DNA from: Hoeflea sp. 108
GTDB taxonomy: Bacteria; Pseudomonadota; Alphaproteobacteria; Rhizobiales; Rhizobiaceae
DNA: 64,000 nt
Reading direction: 5' to 3'
Assembly (NCBI RefSeq): GCF_000372965.1
Contig: NZ_KB890024.1
Span: forward strand, 2,420,839 to 2,484,838
Shown piece after piece: positions 1 through 7,047 of the stretch. How positions within the stretch are numbered: position 1 is the stretch's first letter; the number at the start of each line of letters is the position of its first letter. A program made the position numbers and the translations under genes. The notes beneath the pieces are model-generated. The model worked only from the letters and a program-made list of their open reading frames with translations. It did not search any database and was not told the origin of the DNA.

Positions 1-64
1 GCTGGTCAAATAGAAACGGCCGCCGGTTTCCAGACGGCCGCATCATCTCGCAATCTGTTGGAAA
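1..64. other. Left edge, no gene seen
   Basis: This short stretch lies downstream of the minus-strand VOC gene. It contains short CGGCCG-rich inverted segments that could be part of a terminator, but there is no clean stem with a T-run. Nothing else is supported. Confidence 0.3.
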
Positions 65-670
65 TCAGTCGAACTTCACGCCGGCATGCTGGATGAAAGC
101 GCTGTAGGTGTCGAAACGGATGATCGGATCCGTGCCGGCGTAAGCGCGGATATGGTCCAGCACCGCCTGGCGCGAGCGTCGCCACATCGGCGGCACGATC
201 TCCAGCATCGGCCCGTAGAGGTCGGGCGAGCGATAATAGAGGATCGACTGGTCCTGGCCGGCGACTCGGATTTCATAGTCGCGCTCGTAGCCAGCGGCTT
301 CGACGCGAGCGGTTGCCTCGGCATGATCATGCACCCAGAAACCCAGATGCTGCAGGCCCTCACGGCCGGCCGCCAAAAAATCCGTGTAGGGCGACGAGGC
401 GTCGTTGGTCTGTTCGATCAGCTCGATCTGCACGTCGCCCATATAGCCGAAGGCGAGCTTGAGCTCGACTTCGACCGGCTGGCCGCGATGCCAGGTGGTG
501 CTGACCGGCTGGCTGACGCCACGCTCCATGAAGATGAACGGGCCGACGCCGAAGACGTCGATCCAGTGGCGCATCGTCTTTTCAACGTCACGGACGACGA
601 AGCCGAGTTGGGTTGCCGGCCCAAGGATAGGTTTCAAACCCTGTGCAAGTCCGAGATCGGCTACGGTCAT
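65..670 (-). CDS. VOC-family (glyoxalase/bleomycin-resistance fold) protein
   Basis: This 201-residue protein belongs to the vicinal-oxygen-chelate superfamily, which includes methylmalonyl-CoA epimerases, glyoxalases and extradiol dioxygenases. Visible family features are an N-terminal beta strand reading LGFVVRDVEKTMRHW near residue 20, a QIELIEQ strand near residue 80 and a QHLGFWVHD strand near residue 107, which supply candidate metal ligands (His, Glu). Two ATGs are adjacent (673 and 670). The second has better spacing to the GGGGAGG ribosome site, so it was chosen. The gene follows a thiolase on the same strand with a 62-bp gap that holds a hairpin. Epimerisation or isomerisation of an acyl-CoA intermediate is plausible, but the exact reaction cannot be told. 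Confidence 0.75.
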   Translation of the reverse strand: MTVADLGLAQGLKPILGPATQLGFVVRDVEKTMRHWIDVFGVGPFIFMERGVSQPVSTTWHRGQPVEVELKLAFGYMGDVQIELIEQTNDASSPYTDFLAAGREGLQHLGFWVHDHAEATARVEAAGYERDYEIRVAGQDQSILYYRSPDLYGPMLEIVPPMWRRSRQAVLDHIRAYAGTDPIIRFDTYSAFIQHAGVKFD

Positions 671-690
671 CATCCCCTCCCCAAGGAACG

Positions 691-710
691 CCGCCTGCGG
701 AGGCAGGCGG
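691..710. repeat. Intercistronic hairpin (8-bp perfect stem)
   Basis: The inverted repeat CCGCCTGC-GGAG-GCAGGCGG sits between the thiolase stop and the VOC start. It is not followed by a T-run, so it is more likely an RNA-processing or stability element than a terminator. A similar element with similar flanks lies at 5275-5298. Confidence 0.6.
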
Positions 711-732
711 TTCAACGTCTTGAAACTCTGCG

Positions 733-1938
733 TCAGTTGAAGATTTCGAACAGGCCGGCAGCGCCCATGCCGCCGCCGACGCACATGGTGACCACGCCGT
801 ATTTCACGCCACGGCGACGGCCTTCGATCAGCACATGGCCGGCCGTGCGCGCGCCGGTCATGCCGAACGGATGACCGACCGCGATGGCGCCGCCATTGAC
901 GTTGACCTTGTCCGGGTCGATGCCGAGCGTGTCGCGGCAATAGACCGCCTGGCTGGCGAAGGCCTCGTTGAGTTCCCAAAGACCGATGTCATCGACCTTG
1001 AGGCCGTGCTTCTGCAACAGCTTCGGCACCGCGAAGATCGGGCCGATGCCCATCTCCTCGGGTGCGCAACCGGCGACAGCCATGCCGCGATAGGCGCCCA
1101 GCGGCTTGAGGCCGAGCTGTTCGGCGCGCCTGGCCTCCATCACGACCAGCGCAGCCGCGCCGTCCGACAGCTGCGACGAGTTGCCAGCGGTCACATATTC
1201 GCCAAGCTTTATCACTTCGCCGTCGGCAAAGACCGGCTTCAGCTTGGCCAGTCCCTCGAGATTGGTGTCGGCGCGGAAACCTTCGTCCTGCATCAGGGTC
1301 ACGTCCTGGAAGCTGGTCTCGTTGGTTTCCTTGTTGACCACCATCTTTCGCGAGGCCATCGGGGCGATCTCGTCTTCAAAGCGGCCCGCCTGGTGGGCGG
1401 CAGCCGTGCGCAGCTGGCTGGTCAGCGAGAACTCGTCCTGTGCCTCCCGGCTGATGCCATACTTCTTCGCGACGATCTCGGCTGTCTCGATCATCGTCAT
1501 GTACATGTGCGGCCACTGCGAGGTCACCGCCTGCGAGCGCGAGCGGTAGCTGTTCTTGTGCTTGTTCTGGGTCAGGCTGATCGACTCGACGCCGCCGGCG
1601 ACGATCGTCTCCATGCCATCGACGATGATCTGCTTGGCGGCGATCGACACCGCCATCAGGCCCGACGAGCACATACGGTCGATGGTCATGCCCGGCACGC
1701 TGTCGGGCAGGCCGGCGGAGGCGGCGCTCAGGCGGCCGATATTGTAGCCCTGCGTGCCCTGCTGGGCCGAGCAGCCCATGATCACGTCTTCAACTGTATC
1801 GAGGGCGATGCCGGCGCGCTTGACCGCCTCGCGAACGGCGTGACCCGACAACGCCGGCGCCTCGGTGTCGTTGAAGGCGCCACGGAAGGCCTTGCCGATG
1901 GGGGTGCGGGCGACGGAAACGATGACGGCTTCGCGCAA
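733..1938 (-). CDS. Acetyl-CoA acyltransferase (thiolase), set A
   Basis: This is a thiolase-superfamily enzyme of 401 residues that performs the CoA-dependent C-C cleavage ending a beta-oxidation round. Catalytic Cys90 (DRMCSSG), His356 (AVGHPFG) and Cys386 (TMCVGGG) are all present. The reading frame extends to 2067, but the protein family begins at REAVIVSVARTP. That corresponds to a TTG codon at 1938 preceded by GGAG with a 7-nt spacer, so a TTG start is assigned. An operator-like site at 2065-2084 lies 126 bp upstream. The downstream VOC gene is probably cotranscribed. The acyl substrate is unknown. Confidence 0.9.
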   Translation of the reverse strand: MREAVIVSVARTPIGKAFRGAFNDTEAPALSGHAVREAVKRAGIALDTVEDVIMGCSAQQGTQGYNIGRLSAASAGLPDSVPGMTIDRMCSSGLMAVSIAAKQIIVDGMETIVAGGVESISLTQNKHKNSYRSRSQAVTSQWPHMYMTMIETAEIVAKKYGISREAQDEFSLTSQLRTAAAHQAGRFEDEIAPMASRKMVVNKETNETSFQDVTLMQDEGFRADTNLEGLAKLKPVFADGEVIKLGEYVTAGNSSQLSDGAAALVVMEARRAEQLGLKPLGAYRGMAVAGCAPEEMGIGPIFAVPKLLQKHGLKVDDIGLWELNEAFASQAVYCRDTLGIDPDKVNVNGGAIAVGHPFGMTGARTAGHVLIEGRRRGVKYGVVTMCVGGGMGAAGLFEIFN

Positions 1939-2064
1939 AGGATTGCTCCAGAACAGTTGTTTTAAGCAGGGAACCAGGCAGGCAACGCGCAGGACATTTT
2001 CTGCTGCGCAGCGCCCGGAACCGAAGTTTTCCAAATACTTGCTAGGAGCGACGGGGCGGCCGAA

Positions 2065-2084
2065 CATCGTCTGAAAAGACTAAC
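2065..2084 (-). promoter_or_regulatory. Regulon operator site 1 (upstream of thiolase)
   Basis: Read toward the thiolase, the site is GTTAGTCTTTTCAGACGATG. It matches the window-wide consensus TMRYCY-N3-YRRACGATG and ends 126 bp before the TTG start. Confidence 0.7.
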
Positions 2085-2170
2085 GGCAATTCCGCGTCAC
2101 GCATCGATGGCAAAAGCCCGGTGCGGAAGGGGCAACGGCGCAGGCAATGCAGCCCGCGCCGAAGAAGGGG

Positions 2171-2941
2171 TCAGACGTGGTAGCCGCCATCGACATTGAT
2201 GACCTCGCCGGAAATGAAGCCGGCGCGGCTGGAGGCGAGGAACGACACAGCCTCGGCAATGTCGATCGCCTTGCCGTTGCGGCGCAGCGGCGTGTTCATG
2301 GCCGCCGCCTGCATGTATTTGTCGTCGATGTAGCCGAGCTTGCTGAGCTCGGTGTGCTGGCCGGTCTCGATGATGCCGAGCGCCACGCCATTGGAGCGGA
2401 TGCCGTAGCGGCCCTCTTCCTTGGCGACCCCTTTCATCAGCGCATGGACCGCCGATTTCGGCACGACCGAAAGGCCGTCGGCAGAGGCGAAGCGATACTG
2501 CGCCGAACTCTGGCAGGCGACGACAGAGCCGCGCGTCTTGCGCAGATGCGGGATGGCGTAGTGGATCACGTTGAAGAAACCGAAGGCGTCCTGCATCAAA
2601 TGCTTGCGCATCTGCTCGGGCTCGATCTTGCTGAGATGGATCAGCGGCACCAGCGGCCCGGCAGCGTAGATAACGGTGTGGATCCCGCCAGAGGCTTCGG
2701 CGACGCCGTCAATGAAGGCGCGGGTCGCCTCGACATCCTCGATGTTGAGCTTGTGGGTCGAGGCTTTGCGCCCCTCGCTGCGTACGGACTCTGCCGCAGC
2801 TTCCGCCTTGGCCTGATTGCTGTGATAGGTCAGCGCCACGTCGCAGCCGTCGCGTGCCAGCACCCGGCAAATCTCAGCGCCGACGCCGCCGCTGCCACCG
2901 ATGACGATGGCCGCTCCCTCGGCCGGATACAGTCCGCTCAT
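2171..2941 (-). CDS. Atypical short-chain dehydrogenase/reductase lacking the catalytic Tyr
   Basis: This 256-residue Rossmann-fold SDR is the last gene of the set A operon. The nucleotide-binding GGSGGVG motif is at 15-21 and the YAAG motif near 92. The usual YxxxK catalytic motif is replaced by SVVPK (Ser158 to Lys162), so the general-acid tyrosine is missing. The second ATG (2941) was chosen because GGGAGG lies 6 nt upstream of it and abuts the first ATG (2947). It follows the APH-fold kinase by 12 bp. Either the chemistry is altered (isomerase, hydratase or aldolase-like) or another residue substitutes. No closer function is claimed. Confidence 0.8.
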   Translation of the reverse strand: MSGLYPAEGAAIVIGGSGGVGAEICRVLARDGCDVALTYHSNQAKAEAAAESVRSEGRKASTHKLNIEDVEATRAFIDGVAEASGGIHTVIYAAGPLVPLIHLSKIEPEQMRKHLMQDAFGFFNVIHYAIPHLRKTRGSVVACQSSAQYRFASADGLSVVPKSAVHALMKGVAKEEGRYGIRSNGVALGIIETGQHTELSKLGYIDDKYMQAAAMNTPLRRNGKAIDIAEAVSFLASSRAGFISGEVINVDGGYHV

Positions 2942-2953
2942 GTCCATCCTCCC

Positions 2954-4024
2954 TTATGATTTCATCGCCAGCTCGGCATAGTGCCAGCCGAATTCGGCCA
3001 CCGGCCGTGCCAAAGCACCGGCCTCGCGGGCATGCGCGCTCGCAGCATTGCCATCGACCACACGCTTCATGATGCCCTGGCGAATGCCGGCGACGCGGAA
3101 CAGGCTGTAGGCCAGATAGGCGTACCAGTGGCGGTCCGACACGCCTTCCTGACGCGTGCCCTTGAGATAGGCGTCGCGATAGCTGCGTTCGTCAGGAATG
3201 CCGAGTGCGCCGATGTCGAGGTCGCCGAGGCCGCGATAAGGCTGGTTGGGCAGGCGCCAAGTCAGCATGTGATAGGCGAAATCGGCCATGGGCTCGCCCA
3301 GCGTCGACAGCTCCCAGTCGACCACAGCCAACACCCGCGCCTCGGTCGGGTGGAAGATCATGTTGTCGATCCGGAAGTCGCCATGGATCAGCGACGTGCG
3401 TGTTTCCGGCGGAATATTGCCGGGCAGCCATTCGATCAGCCGGTCCATCGCCTCGATGATTTCGGTCTCGGAGGCGCGATACTGCTTGGACCACCGGGCC
3501 ACCTGACGGGCGACATAGTCTCCCGGCTTGCCGAAATCCTCGAGGCCGACAGCCTTGTAGTCGGTGGTGTGGAGAGCGGCTGCGACGCGGTTCATCTCCA
3601 TGTAGATCGCCTTGCGCTCCGCAGGCGACTGCTCTGGCAAGGCAGGTGCCCAGAACGAACGCCCCTCGACGAAATCCATGACGTAGAACATCGCGCCAAC
3701 AATGCTCTCGTCGTCGCAGAGCAACCGCGCACCCGCGACCGGCACGTCGCTATCGCGCAAGGCGCTGATGACGCGGAACTCGCGGTCTACTGCATGGGCC
3801 GACGGCAGCAACTTCCCGTCAGGCTTCTTGCGCAGCACCAGTTTGCGCACGCCATCAAAAGACAGCAACATCGTCGGGTTGGACTGGCCACCGCGGAAGC
3901 GCTCGACCGAAAGCTCACCCTCGCAACCCTCAATGTTGGCCTTGAGATAGCCATGCAGCCGCGCGACGTCGATCTTGCTGTCGGCGGCGAGCGGCTCGGT
4001 GCCGACAAAACGGCTGGCATCCAT
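2954..4024 (-). CDS. APH-fold phosphotransferase, ACAD10/11 or LvaA-like kinase
   Basis: This 356-residue protein has the aminoglycoside-phosphotransferase/choline-kinase fold. The catalytic loop HGDFRIDN is at 214-221 and the metal-binding DWELS at 236-240. In animals this domain is fused to an acyl-CoA dehydrogenase in ACAD10/11. In Pseudomonas the LvaA kinase phosphorylates 4-hydroxyacyl-CoA, and the partner acyl-CoA dehydrogenase LvaC then processes it. Here an ACAD gene lies immediately upstream, 15 bp away, which matches that partnership. A GGGGAGG site 6 nt before the ATG fixes the start. The substrate in this organism is inferred to be a hydroxyacyl-CoA and has not been shown. Confidence 0.85.
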   Translation of the reverse strand: MDASRFVGTEPLAADSKIDVARLHGYLKANIEGCEGELSVERFRGGQSNPTMLLSFDGVRKLVLRKKPDGKLLPSAHAVDREFRVISALRDSDVPVAGARLLCDDESIVGAMFYVMDFVEGRSFWAPALPEQSPAERKAIYMEMNRVAAALHTTDYKAVGLEDFGKPGDYVARQVARWSKQYRASETEIIEAMDRLIEWLPGNIPPETRTSLIHGDFRIDNMIFHPTEARVLAVVDWELSTLGEPMADFAYHMLTWRLPNQPYRGLGDLDIGALGIPDERSYRDAYLKGTRQEGVSDRHWYAYLAYSLFRVAGIRQGIMKRVVDGNAASAHAREAGALARPVAEFGWHYAELAMKS

Positions 4025-4039
4025 GGCGCGCCTCCCCGC

Positions 4040-5242
4040 TCAATCCACGTATTTGGCGAGTTCGATGCGCCCGATCTGGTTGCGGTGCACCTCGTCGGGG
4101 CCGTCGGCGAAGCGCAGCTTGCGGGCATGCGCATAATAGTTGGCGAGCACGAAGTCCTGTGAAACGCCAGCAGCGCCATGCGCCTGGATCGCCCAGTCGA
4201 TGACCTTGCAGGCCATGTTCGGCGCGGCCACCTTGATCATGCCGATCTCGGCGCGCGCCGCCTTGTTGCCGACAGTGTCCATCATGTAGGCGGCCTTCAG
4301 CGTCAGCAGCCGGGCCTGGTCGATGAGGATGCGGGATTCGGCAATGCGCTCGAGCGTCACCGACTGTTCGGCGATCGGTCGGCCGAAGGCGACGCGGCTC
4401 TTCACCCGCCGGCACATCAGCTCCAGGCAACGTTCGGCAAGGCCGATCAGACGCATGCAGTGGTGGATACGCCCCGGTCCGAGGCGCCCCTGTGCGATCT
4501 CGAAGCCGCGGCCTTCGCCGAGCAGCATGCTGGATACCGGCACACGCACATTCTCGAACAGCATGTCCATGTGGCCATGCGGGGCATCGTCGTAGCCGAA
4601 CACCGTCATCGGCCGCAGCACCTTGATGCCTGGCGTGTCCATCGGCACCAGGATCATCGACTGCTGCTGGTGCTTGGCCGCATTGGGGTCGGTCTTGCCC
4701 ATGAAGATCAGCAGCTCGCAATGGCGGTCGCCCACACCCGAAATCCACCATTTGCGGCCGTTGATGACATAGTCATCGCCGTCGCGGACAATCGAGCTCT
4801 GGATGTTGGTCGCGTCACTGGAAGCGACGTCAGGCTCGGTCATGGCGAAGGCCGAGCGGATCGAACCGTCGAGCATGCCGGGCAGCCAGCGCGCCTTCTG
4901 CTCCTCGGTGCCGTAGCGCTCGATGGTCTCGATGTTGCCGGTGTCGGGCGCTGAACAGTTGAAGATCTGCGACGAGAAATGCACCCGGCCCATGACTTCG
5001 CAGAGCGGTGCGTATTCGGTGTTGGTCAGGCCCGCACCATGAGAAGAATCCGGCAGGAACAGGTTCCACAGTCCGGCGGCCTTGGCCTTGGTCTTCAGTT
5101 CTTCAAGAACAGCCGGATGCCCCCAGCGGTCTGCTTCCACTTCCTCGTGATAGCGGCGTTCATTGGGATAGACATGCTCGTCCATAAAGGCATTGAGCCG
5201 TTCGAGCAGGTTTTTCGTCTTGTCGCTGTATTCGAAGTCCAT
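4040..5242 (-). CDS. Acyl-CoA dehydrogenase (ACAD10/11 or LvaC-like)
   Basis: This full-length 400-residue FAD-dependent acyl-CoA dehydrogenase carries the FAMTEPDVASSDATN flavin-binding signature near residue 132. The catalytic glutamate is Glu384 in DGPDEVHRN. Its length and the FENVRVP and GPGRIHHCMR segments resemble the ACAD10/11 branch rather than short-chain fatty-acid enzymes. It lies between ipdB-like and kinase genes. The kinase-ACAD pairing suggests dehydration or isomerisation of a phosphorylated hydroxyacyl-CoA as well as plain alpha,beta-desaturation. The gap to the upstream ipdB-like gene is 64 bp and contains a strong hairpin. Confidence 0.9.
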   Translation of the reverse strand: MDFEYSDKTKNLLERLNAFMDEHVYPNERRYHEEVEADRWGHPAVLEELKTKAKAAGLWNLFLPDSSHGAGLTNTEYAPLCEVMGRVHFSSQIFNCSAPDTGNIETIERYGTEEQKARWLPGMLDGSIRSAFAMTEPDVASSDATNIQSSIVRDGDDYVINGRKWWISGVGDRHCELLIFMGKTDPNAAKHQQQSMILVPMDTPGIKVLRPMTVFGYDDAPHGHMDMLFENVRVPVSSMLLGEGRGFEIAQGRLGPGRIHHCMRLIGLAERCLELMCRRVKSRVAFGRPIAEQSVTLERIAESRILIDQARLLTLKAAYMMDTVGNKAARAEIGMIKVAAPNMACKVIDWAIQAHGAAGVSQDFVLANYYAHARKLRFADGPDEVHRNQIGRIELAKYVD

Positions 5243-5274
5243 CTTGCGTCCGCCAATGCCATTCCAAGGAAGAA

Positions 5275-5298
5275 CCGCCGGCAGATGACTGCCGGCGG
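5275..5298. repeat. Intercistronic hairpin (10-bp perfect stem)
   Basis: The inverted repeat has arms CCGCCGGCAG (5275-5284) and CTGCCGGCGG (5289-5298) with a 4-nt loop. On the minus transcript it is followed by TTCTTCC. It lies between ipdB-like and the ACAD gene and may modulate their relative expression. It resembles the hairpin at 691-710. Confidence 0.65.
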
Positions 5299-5306
5299 CG
5301 ATGTCG

Positions 5307-6107
5307 TCACGCGGCGCGGACGCCTGAAGGATTGCCCTTCAGCACGGTGGCGCGGACATTGTATGGGTCGAGCTTGGCGATGATGGCCAGCTGTTCCTCG
5401 GTCGGGGCTGCCGTGGTGGTCATGCCTTCGGCGCGCAGCAGTGGGAAGCCGGTGGCATCCTGTACCTGCTCGAAGGTGACGCCAGGATGCAGCGACAGCA
5501 CCTGGGCTGCATGATCGGGACCGTTGAAGTCGAACACGCACAGGTCGGTGATGACCACGCCGAGCTTGACGTCGGCGGGCTTGGCGCCCTCCGGCCAGTT
5601 CTTGGCGTTATAGCCGACGCTTGCCACCACATCGACCTCACCCTCGACGAAGGTGCGCTTCGAATGGTTGGGCAGGAACATTGAGTTCTTGTGGCAGATC
5701 GAGTTGCCCGGGAAGCCGCGGACGCCCAGCATCGCAACCTTCGGCTTCTGGAACTCGCCGCCCAGTGCGGAGATGTTGCCCTGGCCGTAGCGGTCGACCT
5801 GCACGGGCGTCACCATGGCGTGGCGGCGACCGCTCCAGACGCTGTCAAAGACGCGGCTGTAAGGCATCCAGCCTGACAGCTTCGGCTTGTAGTCGCCGCG
5901 CGGTCCAAGCGGGATCGGGTCTTCGACGAGGTAGGCCTCGCCGTCGGTCATCATGATGCCGGGGGCGCAGGTCAGCTTGGCAAGGCCAGCCGCAAGCCTC
6001 GGCAGCGGGCCGATGCCGGTGGCGAGAACTTCACCATCGGCAGCCCATGCCTGCGCGCCGGCGGCGATGATCAGTTCGGCAAGAGTGAATTCTTTTGCAG
6101 TCGTCAT
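5307..6107 (-). CDS. CoA-transferase-fold subunit B, IpdB-like
   Basis: This 266-residue class I CoA-transferase beta-type subunit resembles mycobacterial IpdB. Recognisable blocks are TDGEAYL (54-60), GWMPYSRVF (79-87), GRRH, QVDRYGQGNISALG (103-116), GVRGFPGN and SLHPGV. The SENG-type catalytic glutamate motif of true CoA transferases is not apparent. This fits the IpdAB hydrolase branch, which opens the last ring of the steroid intermediate COCHEA-CoA. The frame is open upstream, but the ATG at 6107 sits 11 bp after the partner's stop. Ring-opening hydrolysis of a cyclic acyl-CoA is the likely role, with the substrate unknown. Confidence 0.8.
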   Translation of the reverse strand: MTTAKEFTLAELIIAAGAQAWAADGEVLATGIGPLPRLAAGLAKLTCAPGIMMTDGEAYLVEDPIPLGPRGDYKPKLSGWMPYSRVFDSVWSGRRHAMVTPVQVDRYGQGNISALGGEFQKPKVAMLGVRGFPGNSICHKNSMFLPNHSKRTFVEGEVDVVASVGYNAKNWPEGAKPADVKLGVVITDLCVFDFNGPDHAAQVLSLHPGVTFEQVQDATGFPLLRAEGMTTTAAPTEEQLAIIAKLDPYNVRATVLKGNPSGVRAA

Positions 6108-6118
6108 GTCGTGTCCGA

Positions 6119-6997
6119 TCAGAAAATGGGGAGCGGCAGGGCGCGGATCTTGGCTTCGCCGCCAACGCTCGCGGCGTAGCTGGCCTCGTCGCCCTTCACA
6201 TATTGGTCGAAATAGCGCTGCCAGCCGCCCTCTTCGGTCGCCGATGCGGCGTAGTCCTTGAGGTGCCCCATGTCCCAGCCATAGGCGTCGTGTGCCGCCG
6301 TCGGGTGGGCGCCGAGCGGTGCCTTGACCACGCCGGTTACCAGGCAGCGCTCGAACAGCTGGCTCTTGGCCTTGTCGGAATACTCGGCGTCGATGCGGTC
6401 GACCAGCACCTCGGTGGTGACGAACACCTTGTTGGCGGCGCGCGCAAACAGGCCGTCGAAGAACGGGTCCGGACCGTCGGTCTGGGTGTTGCCCAGGCGG
6501 TCGGCGCGGCTGGTGTGGATCAGCGCCACGTCGAGCTTGATTGCCGGCATCGCCAGCAACACTTCGCCGTCGTGGTAAGGCGACTTCACCGTCTTGAAGT
6601 GCGGATTGTACTTCATGACGTCGGAGCCGAGGCCGACGCGCGTCGCGGCGAAGGGAAGGTTGTGGCCAGCAGCCTGCAGGCCGAGCAGCAGAAGGCCCTC
6701 GTCGAGTTCCGCGACCTCGACAGCACCTGCTTCGCGCGCCTTGCGGAAGTAGGGCTCGATCGGCATCGCATCGAGCGAGACGAAGCCATACATCAGCTTC
6801 TTGACCTTGCCCGCAGCACACAGCATGCCGATTTCCGGCCCGCCATAAGCGACGAGCGTCAGGTCCTTGAGGTCCGAGCGCAGGATCTCGCGCACCAGCG
6901 CCATCGGCTTGCGACGGGGACCCCAACCGCCAAATCCGATCGTCATGCCGTCGCGCAGCTGGGCGACGACCGATTTCAGGTCCATTTCCTTGTTCAT
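6119..6997 (-). CDS. CoA-transferase-fold subunit A, IpdA-like
   Basis: This 292-residue alpha-type subunit has an N-terminal block GMTIGFGGWGPRRKPMALVR (about 18-37), then YGGPEIGMLCAAGKV, YGFVSLDAMP and DEGLLLLGLQAA. These are diagnostic blocks shared with IpdA of the steroid HIP pathway as I recall them. It should form a heteromer with the adjacent IpdB-like subunit. It follows the FadB-like gene by 50 bp in a seven-gene operon. The start at 6997 has AGGT 5 nt upstream. A plain CoA transferase acting on a different acid is the main alternative. Confidence 0.8.
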   Translation of the reverse strand: MNKEMDLKSVVAQLRDGMTIGFGGWGPRRKPMALVREILRSDLKDLTLVAYGGPEIGMLCAAGKVKKLMYGFVSLDAMPIEPYFRKAREAGAVEVAELDEGLLLLGLQAAGHNLPFAATRVGLGSDVMKYNPHFKTVKSPYHDGEVLLAMPAIKLDVALIHTSRADRLGNTQTDGPDPFFDGLFARAANKVFVTTEVLVDRIDAEYSDKAKSQLFERCLVTGVVKAPLGAHPTAAHDAYGWDMGHLKDYAASATEEGGWQRYFDQYVKGDEASYAASVGGEAKIRALPLPIF

Positions 6998-7047
6998 AGA
7001 TACCTAATCCGTTTGTTCTTCGTATTGTTTCGACAAGGATCCACGGC

